A DNA stretch of 47,194 nt from Gammaproteobacteria bacterium (GCA_021647705.1 JAKIUF010000035.1:1-47194), one strand, 5' to 3'. Positions 17,261 to 26,159 are shown, counted from the first letter of the stretch. A program made the numbers and translations. Notes: generated by a model from the letters alone, not told the origin.

Positions 17261-18752
17261 TACCCGTCAGTACGTTATTGCTTTACTGGCAGGTGCAGGC
17301 CTGCCGCTGGCTTTTTCTCCTGTAGGTCTCTTTCCCCTTGCTGTCTTTCTGCCTGCAATACTGTTCTATTTCTGGCTGCGATCTTCACCCCGTCAGGCTT
17401 TTATCGTCGGCTACCTGTTTGGCGTCGGATTTTTTGGTGTCGGTGTTTCCTGGGTAGCGGTGAGCTTTTACCGTTTCGGCAGTATGGGAATGGCCTTGTC
17501 GCTTGCTGCGACGTTGTTGTTTGTATTATTCCTCGCACTGTTTCCTGCATTGTTGGGTTGGGTTTCGCGGCGTTATTTTTCTGCGCTCAGCGAAAGACGC
17601 TACTTACTGTTGTTGATTCCCGCGTTGTGGGTGTTTTTTGAGTGGGTACGCGGCTGGGTTTTGACCGGGTTTCCATGGCTGAATCTGGGTTACAGTCAAA
17701 CGGATTCACCGTTAGTGGGTATCGTGCCGGTGCTGGGTGTATATGGCACGTCCTGGGCGGTGGCATTCAGTGCGGGTTTGTTGGTTTGTGTACTGATCAG
17801 TAAAAATAAACCACGTTATATCGCATTGGCCATATTGTCGGTATTTTGGCTGGTAGCCGGTGGTCTGACACAAGTTATGTGGTCGGAAGCCAAAGGCGTA
17901 CCGTTAACGGCCAGCCTGATTCAGGGAAATGTGCCGCAAAATATAAAATGGCAGCCCGATCAGCGCGGCCCAACTATAGAATTGTACACACGGTTAAGCA
18001 GTGACCGCTGGGATCGTGACATTATCATCTGGCCGGAAACAGCGTTGCCAGCCTATCTCCATCAGGCACAATCTTTTCTGGAAAACCTGGTTAGTAGAGA
18101 GCATAAAAATGGTGGCGCGACATTATTAACCGGCCTGCCTGTCATGTCTGAACAGGATGACAGTGAGTATTACAACGGAGTGGTACGTGTGGGCGTTAAC
18201 GATACCGGTGAGGTTTCTACGCAAATTTATCGGAAGTCACATTTGGTGCCCTTCGGTGAATATATCCCACTCAAATCCGTGCTGGGTGGTCTGCTGGATA
18301 TTTTGCAAGTCCCCATGGCGAATTTCAGTCGTGGAACTGTGAAACAACCGTTGCTGGAAGTTGGGGATAATAAAATTGGCATGTCCATTTGTTATGAAGA
18401 TGCTTTTGGAGAAGAAGTGATTCGCGCACTGCCTGCTGCATCATTGTTAGTGAACGTCAGTAATGATGCCTGGTTTGGTGATTCTTTTGCGCCACATCAA
18501 CATTTACAAATGGCACGTATGCGTTCCATCGAAACAGCACGGCCGATGTTACGGGCAACCAATAATGGTGTGTCTGCGGTCATTGATCACCGTGGAAAAT
18601 TATTGGCAACCTCGCCGCAATTTGAAATTGCGGTACTGGATGGGGAAATTCAACCACAGCAAGGTGCAACCCCCTATGTGCGGGTGGGTAATTGGCCGGT
18701 GTTGTTCGCCCTGTTGGTCACGTTGTTGATATGCGTATTACGTGTCCGGTAA
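17238..18752 (+). CDS. lnt: Apolipoprotein N-acyltransferase
   Basis: 504 residues. ATG at 17238 (MPWITKINTRQYVIALLAGA) is chosen over in-frame upstream ATGs. With it, the catalytic triad falls at E267 (WPETALPAY), K333 (RKSHLVPFGEYIPL) and C385 (SICYEDAFGEE), almost exactly the E. coli numbering of 267/335/387. Several N-terminal membrane helices precede a periplasmic nitrilase-type domain. Lnt adds the third acyl chain to lipoproteins in the inner membrane, relevant here because the window encodes many lipoproteins. The start lies inside the end of ybeX, implying translational coupling. Confidence 0.94.
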   Translation: MPWITKINTRQYVIALLAGAGLPLAFSPVGLFPLAVFLPAILFYFWLRSSPRQAFIVGYLFGVGFFGVGVSWVAVSFYRFGSMGMALSLAATLLFVLFLALFPALLGWVSRRYFSALSERRYLLLLIPALWVFFEWVRGWVLTGFPWLNLGYSQTDSPLVGIVPVLGVYGTSWAVAFSAGLLVCVLISKNKPRYIALAILSVFWLVAGGLTQVMWSEAKGVPLTASLIQGNVPQNIKWQPDQRGPTIELYTRLSSDRWDRDIIIWPETALPAYLHQAQSFLENLVSREHKNGGATLLTGLPVMSEQDDSEYYNGVVRVGVNDTGEVSTQIYRKSHLVPFGEYIPLKSVLGGLLDILQVPMANFSRGTVKQPLLEVGDNKIGMSICYEDAFGEEVIRALPAASLLVNVSNDAWFGDSFAPHQHLQMARMRSIETARPMLRATNNGVSAVIDHRGKLLATSPQFEIAVLDGEIQPQQGATPYVRVGNWPVLFALLVTLLICVLRVR

Positions 18753-18800
18753 AGTTAAATAAACATCAGGCAATGTCGATACTTATTTATAACGAAAACT

Positions 18801-19062
18801 AAATGTGAACTAAAGGCTAAATCACTCTGTAAGTGCTTTTTTATTGGAGAATATCGTTAGCCGGAACCCAGAGGTTTACACCTTCGGACAATCGTTTCAG
18901 TCTGTATTGCCGTGGTGCTGACAAGTGGCGTGTTATAAACGCAGAGGTCGCAGAGGTCGCAAAGGCGCAAAGGACGCAGAGAAAAACACTGCGTCGCTGC
19001 GGCTTCTGCGTTAAATGCCGGGTAATTTTTTAAAAGGTGTTTTCAGCACTTAATTTACATTT
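18801..19062. repeat. Dispersed MITE-like repeat, copy A
   Basis: Begins AAATGTGAACTAA and ends TTAATTTACATTT, near-perfect terminal inverted repeats. Internal landmarks are TCGGACAATCG, CTGACAAGTGGCGTGTTATA and a core at 18938-19012 bounded by AACGCAG and CTGCGTT, made of short GC-rich runs such as GCAAAGGCGCAAAGGACGCA. It lies between lnt and the dehydrogenase gene, whose start follows 55 bases later, so it may carry or disrupt that gene's promoter. Short frames inside it are not genes. Confidence 0.7.
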
Positions 19063-19117
19063 AACAATTCGCGTATTTCGGTCAGTCGTTCCGGCCAAAA
19101 AATATCAGGAGACCACT

Positions 19118-20545
19118 ATGTCAAATGGCCAAAACCAGGAAATTTCTTTTCGCGAAAGTGTAGATCGTATGGTGGACCGTGCCCTTGAGGCCATAGATTT
19201 GTCGGCTGATATCGCAGCGGCGATTAAATCTTGCAATGCAGTATTACAAGTTAAATTTCCCGTCAAAATTAAAGGTAAGATTGAAGTTATTTCTGGCTGG
19301 CGAGCGGTACACAGCACTCATCGTCTGCCCGCCAAAGGCGGTATTCGTTATGCGCCTTGCGTGAATCAGGACGAAATGGAAGCGCTTGCGGCATTGATGA
19401 CTTACAAGTGCTCCATCGTGGATGTGCCCTTTGGTGGTTCTAAAGGTGGTCTACTGATTGATCCGCGAAAATATGACCGGGATGAAATGGAATTGATCAC
19501 CCGGCGTTTCACTCTTGAATTAGTGCGCAAGGGCTTTCTGAACCCGGCCACCAATGTGCCAGCGCCGGACATGGGTACCGGTCAGCGTGAAATGGCCTGG
19601 ATGGCAGACACTTACAAACACCTCAACCCGGATGATATTAATTATACGGCCTGTGTCACTGGCAAGCCTGTGGAACATGGTGGTATTCAGGGGCGGACAG
19701 AAGCCACGGGTCGTGGTGTGCAATATGCCTTACAGGAATTTTTTCGTCATGACGATGCGGTGAAAGAAGCCGGTCTGGAAGGCGGTTTGGGTGGTAAACG
19801 GGTGGTGGTGCAAGGTTTTGGCAACGTGGGTTATCACGCATCTAAATTTTTGTTTGAAGAAGATGGCTGCAAGGTCATTGCGATTGCTGACAGCAAAGGT
19901 GTGCTGGTGAATGAGGACGGCCTCGCTATCGAAGAGGTGTATCGTTACAAGGTGGAGCATAAAACGCTAAGCGGTTTTTCAGGCGGACGTTATGAAGAAG
20001 GCAGCACCGCGCGCGCACTGGAAATGGATTGTGATATTTTGATTCCTGCCGCATTGGAAGGACAAATTAACCTTGCCAATGTGGATAGGGTAGTGGCGAA
20101 GATTATTGTAGAAGCAGCCAACGGTCCGATTACTTTTGCTGCCGATGAAAAGTTGAGTGAACGTGGCACCATTGTTATTCCTGACGCCTACGCCAATGCG
20201 GGGGGGGTTATCGTTTCCTATTTTGAGTGGATTCGTAACCTGTCACACATCCGTTTTGGACGTATGCAACGGCGTTATGATGAGATTCGTGGACAAAACC
20301 AAATTGATGCACTGGAAGATGTGACGGGTAAACGAGTGCCTGATCGATTTCGGAAAAAAATTAACGGCGGTGCCAGCGAACTGGATTTAGTGCGCTCAGG
20401 GTTGGATGATTCCATGCGCCAAGCTTTCCAGGAAATGCGTGCGACACGAGAGTCAAATAAAAAAATAACCAGTTATCGCATGGCTGCGTATGTTAATGCC
20501 ATTCGTAAAATTGCGCGTTCATATCTGGATATTGGTGTTTATTAA
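19118..20545 (+). CDS. Glu/Leu/Phe/Val dehydrogenase family (glutamate dehydrogenase-like)
   Basis: 475 residues from ATG at 19118, with AGGAG seven bases upstream. The N-terminal substrate domain shows PAKGGIRYAP (K73), the neighbouring K97 in TYKCSIVDVPFGGSKGG, and NVPAPDMGTGQREMAWM. The Rossmann domain has VVVQGFGNVGYHASKFL and IAIADSKG. This is the oxidative deaminating dehydrogenase fold; length and motifs favour glutamate dehydrogenase interconverting glutamate and 2-oxoglutarate with ammonium. The C-terminus (about 390-475) carries an extra basic stretch (GRMQRRYDEIRGQNQ; GKRVPDRFRKK). Cofactor preference is uncertain. An ammonium transporter lies 6 kb upstream, but the genes are not in one operon. 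Confidence 0.88.
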   Translation: MSNGQNQEISFRESVDRMVDRALEAIDLSADIAAAIKSCNAVLQVKFPVKIKGKIEVISGWRAVHSTHRLPAKGGIRYAPCVNQDEMEALAALMTYKCSIVDVPFGGSKGGLLIDPRKYDRDEMELITRRFTLELVRKGFLNPATNVPAPDMGTGQREMAWMADTYKHLNPDDINYTACVTGKPVEHGGIQGRTEATGRGVQYALQEFFRHDDAVKEAGLEGGLGGKRVVVQGFGNVGYHASKFLFEEDGCKVIAIADSKGVLVNEDGLAIEEVYRYKVEHKTLSGFSGGRYEEGSTARALEMDCDILIPAALEGQINLANVDRVVAKIIVEAANGPITFAADEKLSERGTIVIPDAYANAGGVIVSYFEWIRNLSHIRFGRMQRRYDEIRGQNQIDALEDVTGKRVPDRFRKKINGGASELDLVRSGLDDSMRQAFQEMRATRESNKKITSYRMAAYVNAIRKIARSYLDIGVY

Positions 20546-20640
20546 GCCATATTATTGATGTTGCGTACTCGAATAATGAGTCGATGACTGATGGTTTTTA
20601 CATGATGCTGCAACGCGTATTTTGACTGAAGTCTGCGCAA

Positions 20641-20834
20641 TACCAGAAGCTCTCGGACAATCGCTCCAGTCTATTGGGAGGTTATGTTGTCGTGCTACTG
20701 ACAAGTGGTGTGTTATGAACGCAGCGGCCGCAACATTTTTAGTGTTTTTCTCTGCGTCCTTTGCGCCTCCGCGACCTCTGCGTTAAATACTCGGTGATTC
20801 TAAAACAAATATTTTTAGCGCTTAATTCACATTT
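20641..20834. repeat. Dispersed MITE-like repeat, copy B (inverted core)
   Basis: Shares CTCGGACAATCGCTCCAG and CTGACAAGTGGTGTGTTAT with copy A and ends TTAATTCACATTT (20822-20834). Its core, 20718-20784, still bounded by AACGCAG and CTGCGTT, is the reverse complement of the copy A core (TTTTTCTCTGCGTCCTTTGC), while both flanks keep the copy A orientation. The usual left terminus is missing or diverged; sequence at about 20553-20605 resembles 26530-26575 instead. It lies between the dehydrogenase and the ybeL-like gene. Confidence 0.65.
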
Positions 20835-20871
20835 AAGACCTGCGTAACATCAGTGACTAAACACCATTAGT

Positions 20872-21426
20872 TTAGTTGCTAGAGCGTTTATACACCGTCG
20901 CATGGCATTTGGGGCAAGGTGGTATATGCCCGGTTTTGTGAAAATGCAATTGTTTGCCACAGGCAGTGCATACCAGTGTGCCCGGCCCGGTAATTTCACC
21001 TGTGTGCCACTCACCCAAACGGTTTGCACGGGCTTTTAGCTGTTCCAGTTCGATGGTGGTTTTATCTACTAGCAGAGACAGTGAATCCCAGATTTTCCTC
21101 TCAATTTGCTCGACATCAAAACGTAACCAGTCTGCCAGTTCACCGCGTTGTTGTTTGATGTACTCCCCCGCATCATGCAGGTCGCGGCGTAAATAGGTGC
21201 TGATCAATTCAGCTTCGTCTCTGGTGAGTTCTCCCAGATGGATGGCCTGTTCTTTTGCAGATTCGAGTGCATCAATCAGATTGGGCACTAAATCTTGAGT
21301 GTTTTCATCAAAAAATTGAAGGGTGCGTTCCCGCATGCGCTCGTAGGCACTGGTATGTCCACTATCCTTGTGGCTGGCGTCTGGTTGCTCGGGCTTTTGG
21401 TTCGAGTGTCGGGAATGGGTGTTCAT
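20872..21426 (-). CDS. ybeL: Zinc-ribbon protein of the YbeL (DUF1451) family
   Basis: 184 residues. A long helical N-terminal part (about 25-140; SAYERMRERTLQFFDENTQD) ends in a C-terminal zinc ribbon with VCTACGKQLHFHKTGHIPPC and CPKCHATV, two CxxC pairs. This matches the DUF1451 family typified by E. coli YbeL, whose gene is next to leuS. Here it also lies between the lnt block and leuS, although other genes have moved in between. Soluble and cytoplasmic; molecular function unknown. It is transcribed against the dehydrogenase gene, with repeat copy B between the two ends. Confidence 0.85.
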   Translation of the reverse strand: MNTHSRHSNQKPEQPDASHKDSGHTSAYERMRERTLQFFDENTQDLVPNLIDALESAKEQAIHLGELTRDEAELISTYLRRDLHDAGEYIKQQRGELADWLRFDVEQIERKIWDSLSLLVDKTTIELEQLKARANRLGEWHTGEITGPGTLVCTACGKQLHFHKTGHIPPCPKCHATVYKRSSN

Positions 21427-21770
21427 GATCTGTGCTCCTTCATGATTACAAGCTGTAGTATAAGTATGGTAGAAGGGGCTAAAGCTGTATAGTTGAGATA
21501 TTGCATAATTTGGTGCGTGGGGTGCTGGCTGTCTGGGTTAAAACGGTAATAATGCACCTTGACAATGATGCTGTTGCTCGTGATTATCAATGGGTTCGTT
21601 GCTGAGCCTTGATCGTTTCTCGAAATGGGTGTTAAATTGCTCGGGCGTTGGGTAGTAAAAACAAGAGCATACATCTTTGCATTCGTAATTAGAGTTTCTT
21701 GTGGTTTGTCTGCTGTGTCTATGTTGTGCTTTGCGGTACCGGCTTATCGGGCATAGCAAACTTGAGTGTT

Positions 21771-21799
21771 TTGAACTTCGGTTTTTGTCAGGATTTAAA
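21771..21799 (+). promoter_or_regulatory. Candidate sigma-70 promoter for the envelope operon
   Basis: TTGAAC (21771-21776) and TTTAAA (21794-21799) are separated by 17 bases, about 43 bases before the first gene. Each box matches consensus at four of six positions. It lies at the end of the gene-free stretch 21427-21842, in which I see no other supported feature; a 73-codon minus-strand frame there (21538-21759) resembles nothing I know. Confidence 0.3.
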
Positions 21800-21842
21800 A
21801 CAGAAGTCCCTTGTCTTTCAGTGAGTTGAACAGGAATTTTTT

Positions 21843-22796
21843 ATGAATTTTTCACGCACGGTTTCCCGATTTTTTCATTCCCTTTTTCTCTTTGGGTTGT
21901 TGGCAATTCCGGTGGTGGCGATGGCTGCCCGGCCAACCATTGCGGTGTTGGATTTTAATGCTGACAAGGCAAGTATCACCATCGCTCCTGGTTTTGTGGT
22001 GGTACAAACGATAGAGGACAGCACTCGTTTGTTGTCATCTGATCTTATGACCTATCTGGTCAAAACCAACAAATTCAACGTAGTGGAAAGAAATCGTATG
22101 AAGGATATCCTTACTGAACAGGAATTCAGTGAATCCGGGTACATTTCACCTGAGAGCGCGGTAAAAATGGGAGAGCTCATTGGTGCCGATTATTTTGTGA
22201 TGGGTAAAATTGAAATGTTGAAGGCTGGGGTGAAGCGTAAAAAAACTCCTTATACCGATACCGTTCGTTCCCTTTACGTTGGCAAAATGATTGTTAATGT
22301 GCGCATTGTGGACAGTCGTGGTGGCAAAATTGTTGCTGCCGAAAAATTTACCGTTGAACACGAAGATCGAAACCCGAAAGGGGAGCTTACTGCTGATGAA
22401 TTTTTAGAAGCGTTAAAGGAAAAAACGGTAAAAGAAATCGTCAATGGTGTGGTCGCTGGTGTATTTCCGCTGAAAATAGCCAAAGTGACCGGTAATACGG
22501 TATACATCAATCGTGGTTCCGGGGTTGATTTTGAAGTGGGGGACCACTTGTCTGTGTTGGCACAGGGAGAAGGATTGATCGACCCTGATACTGGTGAGTC
22601 GCTGGGCAGTGCGGAAGAAGAAGTAGGCGTTGTGGAGGTAACCTCCATTCAGAAGAAATTCTCCAAGGCCAAAATCATCAGTGGAGAAAAGAACATCAAA
22701 AAGGGTGCGCTGGTACGCTCACGGCAGATCGAGTCTGAAGAGTCAGCACCAATGGAGTTGACTCCGGGTTCGAGCGACAAACCGTTCAGCTGGTAA
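21843..22796 (+). CDS. CsgG-like exported protein, first gene of the LpoB operon
   Basis: 317 residues with a signal peptide (cut near VAMAA), but no lipobox cysteine, unlike CsgG itself. Residues about 30-200 are a CsgG-family domain: RPTIAVLDFNADKA, SSDLMTYLVKTNKFNVVERN, AVKMGELIGADYFVMGKIEM. The C-terminal part (about 205-290; GSGVDFEVGDHLSVLAQGEG) resembles the FlgT C-terminal-type beta domain. Periplasmic location is likely. Its fold parallels LpoB, encoded three genes downstream: compare LLRSGKFRFVDMTKV and MKMGQQVGAEYMLYGNL there. It probably works with the other envelope proteins of the operon; precise role unknown. Confidence 0.75.
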   Translation: MNFSRTVSRFFHSLFLFGLLAIPVVAMAARPTIAVLDFNADKASITIAPGFVVVQTIEDSTRLLSSDLMTYLVKTNKFNVVERNRMKDILTEQEFSESGYISPESAVKMGELIGADYFVMGKIEMLKAGVKRKKTPYTDTVRSLYVGKMIVNVRIVDSRGGKIVAAEKFTVEHEDRNPKGELTADEFLEALKEKTVKEIVNGVVAGVFPLKIAKVTGNTVYINRGSGVDFEVGDHLSVLAQGEGLIDPDTGESLGSAEEEVGVVEVTSIQKKFSKAKIISGEKNIKKGALVRSRQIESEESAPMELTPGSSDKPFSW

Positions 22797-22936
22797 TTGA
22801 TTTGGGCGGTCTTTATCCGTGTCGGCATGGGTTTGGAATTTAAAAACAATAACTGATTCAAACAACAAGTAAAGTCCTGGCAGGTGCCAGCAGGGGAATT
22901 TGTCAGAGACTTCCAAAAAGATTCCGGGGAGGAGTC

Positions 22937-24361
22937 ATGTCTCATTTATTAGTCAGAAAACTGCCACGGCTGACGCTGTTGGTAGTTGCTGTATTGCTGC
23001 TGGGCGGCTGTGCGACCGGCTCAATTTTCACTTCGTATCCAAAACAGATACAGCCCATCAAAGTACAACTGGAAGCCAGGCAATACACGATGGCGCAGGC
23101 TGCACTTGACGGGCGTCAGGATGATGCGGATAAAATTCTGTATCTCATGGAGAGAGGACGAGTGGCGCAGCTGGCTGGAGACGCCGAGGCTAGTATCGAA
23201 GACTTCAGGCGGGTTATTGAGGCCTTTGAGGAGAATGACGAAAAGGCGAAGGTATCCGCGTCAGATGCCGCAGCGCAGGGAGCATCCTTGCTGACGAACG
23301 ACAATGCGATTCCCTATGCGGGTGAGGGTTACGAGCGAGTCTTTGTGCATCAGTTTCAGGCAATGAACTACCTGCTGGCCCACAATCTGGAGGCCGCAAT
23401 GGTGGAGGTGAGGCGGGCCAACCAGGAGCAGCAATATGAACTGGAACGCTTTGAAGATGAAGTCGCCGATGCTGAAGAAGATGCCCGCGAGCAAATGGAA
23501 AAAAATGATGGTTTCATGGACTCATTTGCGTCGTTGCAGGCTGCTGCTGGGCAGGTAAAAAACTCCTTCCAGAATGCCTATACCTTTTATGTATCCGGTG
23601 TTTTGTTTGAGGCGACGGGAAAACCTAATGACGCCTACATCGACTACAAAAAGGCGCTGGAAATTTTTCCTGACAATGTTTACGTGCAGCGGGATGTATT
23701 ACGGTTGGCGCAGTCATTGGGGATGAGGGAAGACTACGAACGATTCAAAAAAGAGTTTGGTGCTGACCTCTCTCCACCAAAGGCCGATGAAGGTGAAATC
23801 GTGCTGTTGTTTGAACATGGTTTTGCCCCGGTAAAAACGAATGTGGACATTGACCTGATCATAGATAATGGTGTGCGTTCCATCGCGTTTCCCACATATG
23901 TGGAGCAGTGGCAAGCTCCTTCATTGCTGAATGTCTCGATTTCCGACGGTGCTCTGATGGGCAAAACGATAGGTGAAACCAGTCCCATCGTGAGCGTGCA
24001 GGCACTGGCAGCAAAGGCACTGGTTGAACGTCTGCCGGGGATGATGGTTCGACAGGTTTTACGAATTGTTGCCAAGGGTAAAGCGGCTGAGCAGGGTGGA
24101 AAATTGCTGGGCGGTTTTGGGGCGTTGGCGATAAATGTGCTTAACGTGGTCACCGAACAGGCTGACCGGCGTAGCTGGCTGACACTCCCGCACGATGCGC
24201 AAATCCTGCGTAGCAACCTGCCTGAAGGGCAGTACCAGTTACAGCTTCAAAATGGCACTGCAATGGGAACCATGGACATAAAAGTTATTCCCGGCAAAAA
24301 AACCCTGATTCGGGTTGTGGCTACGGGGAACACCTTTCATACTGCGTTCGTTGTGCTGTAG
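22937..24361 (+). CDS. COG3014-family lipoprotein with TPR-like repeats
   Basis: 474 residues. A lipobox LLLGGC at about residue 30 marks an envelope lipoprotein. Residues about 40-290 are helical with TPR-like features (LMERGRVAQLAGDAEASIED; AYIDYKKALEIFPDNVYVQR) and an acidic coiled stretch (ERFEDEVADAEEDAREQMEK). The C-terminal half is beta-rich (VSISDGALMGKTIGETSPIV) and ends in GNTFHTAFVVL. This matches uncharacterised COG3014 proteins. GGAGG lies a few bases before the start. It lies 140 bases after the CsgG-like gene and 57 before ycfL, so one transcript is plausible. Confidence 0.75.
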   Translation: MSHLLVRKLPRLTLLVVAVLLLGGCATGSIFTSYPKQIQPIKVQLEARQYTMAQAALDGRQDDADKILYLMERGRVAQLAGDAEASIEDFRRVIEAFEENDEKAKVSASDAAAQGASLLTNDNAIPYAGEGYERVFVHQFQAMNYLLAHNLEAAMVEVRRANQEQQYELERFEDEVADAEEDAREQMEKNDGFMDSFASLQAAAGQVKNSFQNAYTFYVSGVLFEATGKPNDAYIDYKKALEIFPDNVYVQRDVLRLAQSLGMREDYERFKKEFGADLSPPKADEGEIVLLFEHGFAPVKTNVDIDLIIDNGVRSIAFPTYVEQWQAPSLLNVSISDGALMGKTIGETSPIVSVQALAAKALVERLPGMMVRQVLRIVAKGKAAEQGGKLLGGFGALAINVLNVVTEQADRRSWLTLPHDAQILRSNLPEGQYQLQLQNGTAMGTMDIKVIPGKKTLIRVVATGNTFHTAFVVL

Positions 24362-24418
24362 TGCTTGTATTGCAATAATCGTGCTGTAACAGTTGAAACA
24401 GCGTAGGAGAATAAAACA

Positions 24419-24823
24419 ATGAATATCGTGAAATTGTCAGCCTTGCTTTCGGGTGTAGTATTACTTGCGGGCTGTGCTACATCAGGAATTGAGGCCACGG
24501 GGAAAACTGAAGGTGATCCAGAATATGCCAAACATCTGGTGATCCACAATGAACCATTGGCGAAAGCAATTACCATTACGGATATGAAATCCCGCTTCAA
24601 GGGAGACTTGCTGGAGGTGAACGTGGTGCTCAGTAACCTTTCCAGCTCAGATAAAAGTATCCAATACCGTTTCGCATGGTATGACGGCGATAATTTTGAA
24701 GTAGAGCAAGGGGGGCGATCCTGGATCCCGGTCGTGTTGCACGGAAAATCTAGTACCACCATGCGTGCCGTAGCCCCTAATCCTTCTGTAAAAACCTATA
24801 AAGTCAACGTAAGGGAGTTGTAA
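24419..24823 (+). CDS. ycfL: YcfL-family lipoprotein (DUF1425)
   Basis: 134 residues. Lipobox VLLAGC at about residue 19. The mature domain, about 35-134, is a small Ig-like beta fold with DLLEVNVVLSNLSSSDKSIQ, YRFAWYDGDNFEVE and SWIPVVLHGKSSTTMRAVAP, as in E. coli YcfL (125 residues). In E. coli ycfL immediately precedes lpoB, and the same order is kept here with a gap of only three bases. Probably a periplasmic-facing partner of the LpoB pathway; biochemical role not established. Confidence 0.85.
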   Translation: MNIVKLSALLSGVVLLAGCATSGIEATGKTEGDPEYAKHLVIHNEPLAKAITITDMKSRFKGDLLEVNVVLSNLSSSDKSIQYRFAWYDGDNFEVEQGGRSWIPVVLHGKSSTTMRAVAPNPSVKTYKVNVREL

Positions 24824-24826
24824 AAA

Positions 24827-25468
24827 ATGATGTTATCAGAACAGTCAGTTCAAACAGCAGCAGGCAAAAAGCTGAAATCAGCAGGCGCACTTCTTGTTGC
24901 CGGTTTGCTATCGGTGTCATTGGTCGGTTGTTCAAAGGCCATCAAATACGGTGATGCCGCCGAAGTAGAAACGACTACGACCGGTTTTGGTTCAACAGAT
25001 TTGCAGCAGATTGCGGCAAAAATGGTGGACTCGGTGCTGACCTTTCCACCCGTTGTGGAAATCACAGCAAAGCGCCGACCGGTAATGTTTGTTGATACCA
25101 TCAAAAACAAGACCACCGAGCATATCGATACAGAATCCATTACCGATACCATTTCTACGAAACTGTTGCGTTCCGGAAAATTTCGTTTCGTGGATATGAC
25201 CAAGGTCGCAGCAGTGAAACAGCAACTTGATTATCAAAGTGATAGTGGCATGGTCAACCAGAATGCCGCGATGAAGATGGGACAGCAAGTTGGTGCCGAA
25301 TATATGTTGTATGGCAATCTTTCCAGCATCGTGAAACGTAACAGCAGCCGCAAGGATGTTTATTATAAATTCACCTTAAAGTTGATGCATTTGCAAAGCG
25401 GTATTGTTGAATGGTCTGACGAAAAAGAAATTCGTAAGTCCAAAGAGAAATCTTTGTTCGGTCTTTAG
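24827..25468 (+). CDS. lpoB: Penicillin-binding protein activator LpoB
   Basis: 213 residues. Long n-region, then lipobox SLVGC at about residue 35: an outer-membrane lipoprotein. The globular domain (about 80-210) has VMFVDTIKNKTTEHIDTESI, KLLRSGKFRFVDMTKVAAVK and MGQQVGAEYMLYGNL, matching LpoB, which reaches through the periplasm to stimulate the peptidoglycan synthase PBP1B. The flexible linker after the Cys is much shorter than in E. coli and lacks its proline-rich stretch. Two adjacent ATGs (24827 and 24830) are possible starts. Last gene of the operon, followed by a strong terminator. Confidence 0.87.
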   Translation: MMLSEQSVQTAAGKKLKSAGALLVAGLLSVSLVGCSKAIKYGDAAEVETTTTGFGSTDLQQIAAKMVDSVLTFPPVVEITAKRRPVMFVDTIKNKTTEHIDTESITDTISTKLLRSGKFRFVDMTKVAAVKQQLDYQSDSGMVNQNAAMKMGQQVGAEYMLYGNLSSIVKRNSSRKDVYYKFTLKLMHLQSGIVEWSDEKEIRKSKEKSLFGL

Positions 25469-25510
25469 ACTGATGTAGCGCTGTTATCAATAAGCGATAA
25501 ACAAGTGCGT

Positions 25511-25539
25511 AAAAAAGCGGACCAATGGTCCGCTTTTTT
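25511..25539. terminator. Bidirectional intrinsic terminator after lpoB
   Basis: AAAAAAGCGGACC and GGTCCGCTTTTTT pair perfectly around AAT. T-runs occur on both strands, so it can end both the lpoB operon and the convergent outer-membrane gene at 25548-26159. Confidence 0.9.
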
Positions 25540-25547
25540 ATTGTCAT

Positions 25548-26159
25548 CTACAAATGGAAAATATAACCAATTGAAAATAGTGAAATATTTTCTTCAGCAG
25601 GCGTGCTGGATATCGGTATGGAAGGTTTCATATTGTAAAAATCGGCACCAAAACGCACGGCAGATCGACCGCTGATATGATAATCAGCACCGACGCCGAA
25701 ATACACATTAACGTCGTCGTCGCTAGCGGAAAAAGAGGGAGTACTGAAATCATATGCCCATCTAGCGAGCCCGACTTTGCCAAATAGTGAGAAATCAGTG
25801 CTGGCGTGCAGTTTCCCCAGCAGGGCAACTTGTAGCACGCTGACTTTTGCTTTATAGGCTCCTTCTGAAGCTTCTCCCAGGTTTGCCCAACCAAAGTCAA
25901 TTGCCAGTGCTTCATTGATGTTGAATCCGCCAAAAACACCAAAGGCTGCACTGGAGTCATTGGCTTCATCATACATGGCGTTTCCAAGGTTTGCTCCTAT
26001 GTATATGTTTGATGACATATTGGAGGACATGCTATGCGGCCGGGTAACGATAATATCATTAGCAGCGTATGCAGCGATGCTGCTGAAAAAAGACAATGCG
26101 CCAAGGGCGAGTGCGCCACAGGTCATATGTGGTTTTCGACAGATAGTGTTAGGTTTCAT
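25548..26159 (-). CDS. Small outer-membrane beta-barrel protein
   Basis: 203 residues from ATG at 26159, with AAGGAG six bases upstream. The signal peptide ends near AYAAND. The mature part reads as alternating beta strands typical of eight-stranded OmpA/OprF or OmpW-like barrels: NIYIGANLGNAMYDEAN, FGVFGGFNINEALAIDFGWA, VLQVALLGKLHASTDFSLFG, VYFGVGADYHISGRSAVRFG, and a C-terminal Phe-x-Leu ending (FSIGYIFHL). No peptidoglycan-binding domain. It should sit in the outer membrane; ligand or pore role unknown. Confidence 0.75.
   Translation of the reverse strand: MKPNTICRKPHMTCGALALGALSFFSSIAAYAANDIIVTRPHSMSSNMSSNIYIGANLGNAMYDEANDSSAAFGVFGGFNINEALAIDFGWANLGEASEGAYKAKVSVLQVALLGKLHASTDFSLFGKVGLARWAYDFSTPSFSASDDDVNVYFGVGADYHISGRSAVRFGADFYNMKPSIPISSTPAEENISLFSIGYIFHL

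Noticed and set aside
18938-19012. Tandem GCAGAGGTC/GCAAAGGCG units as a CRISPR or coding sequence
   Set aside because: Units are 8-9 bases and belong to the core of a dispersed repeat found at other intergenic sites; the short frame through them is not conserved.
21538-21759. 73-codon minus-strand frame upstream of the envelope operon
   Set aside because: No ribosome-binding site, no recognisable features, and it lies across the likely promoter region of the operon.
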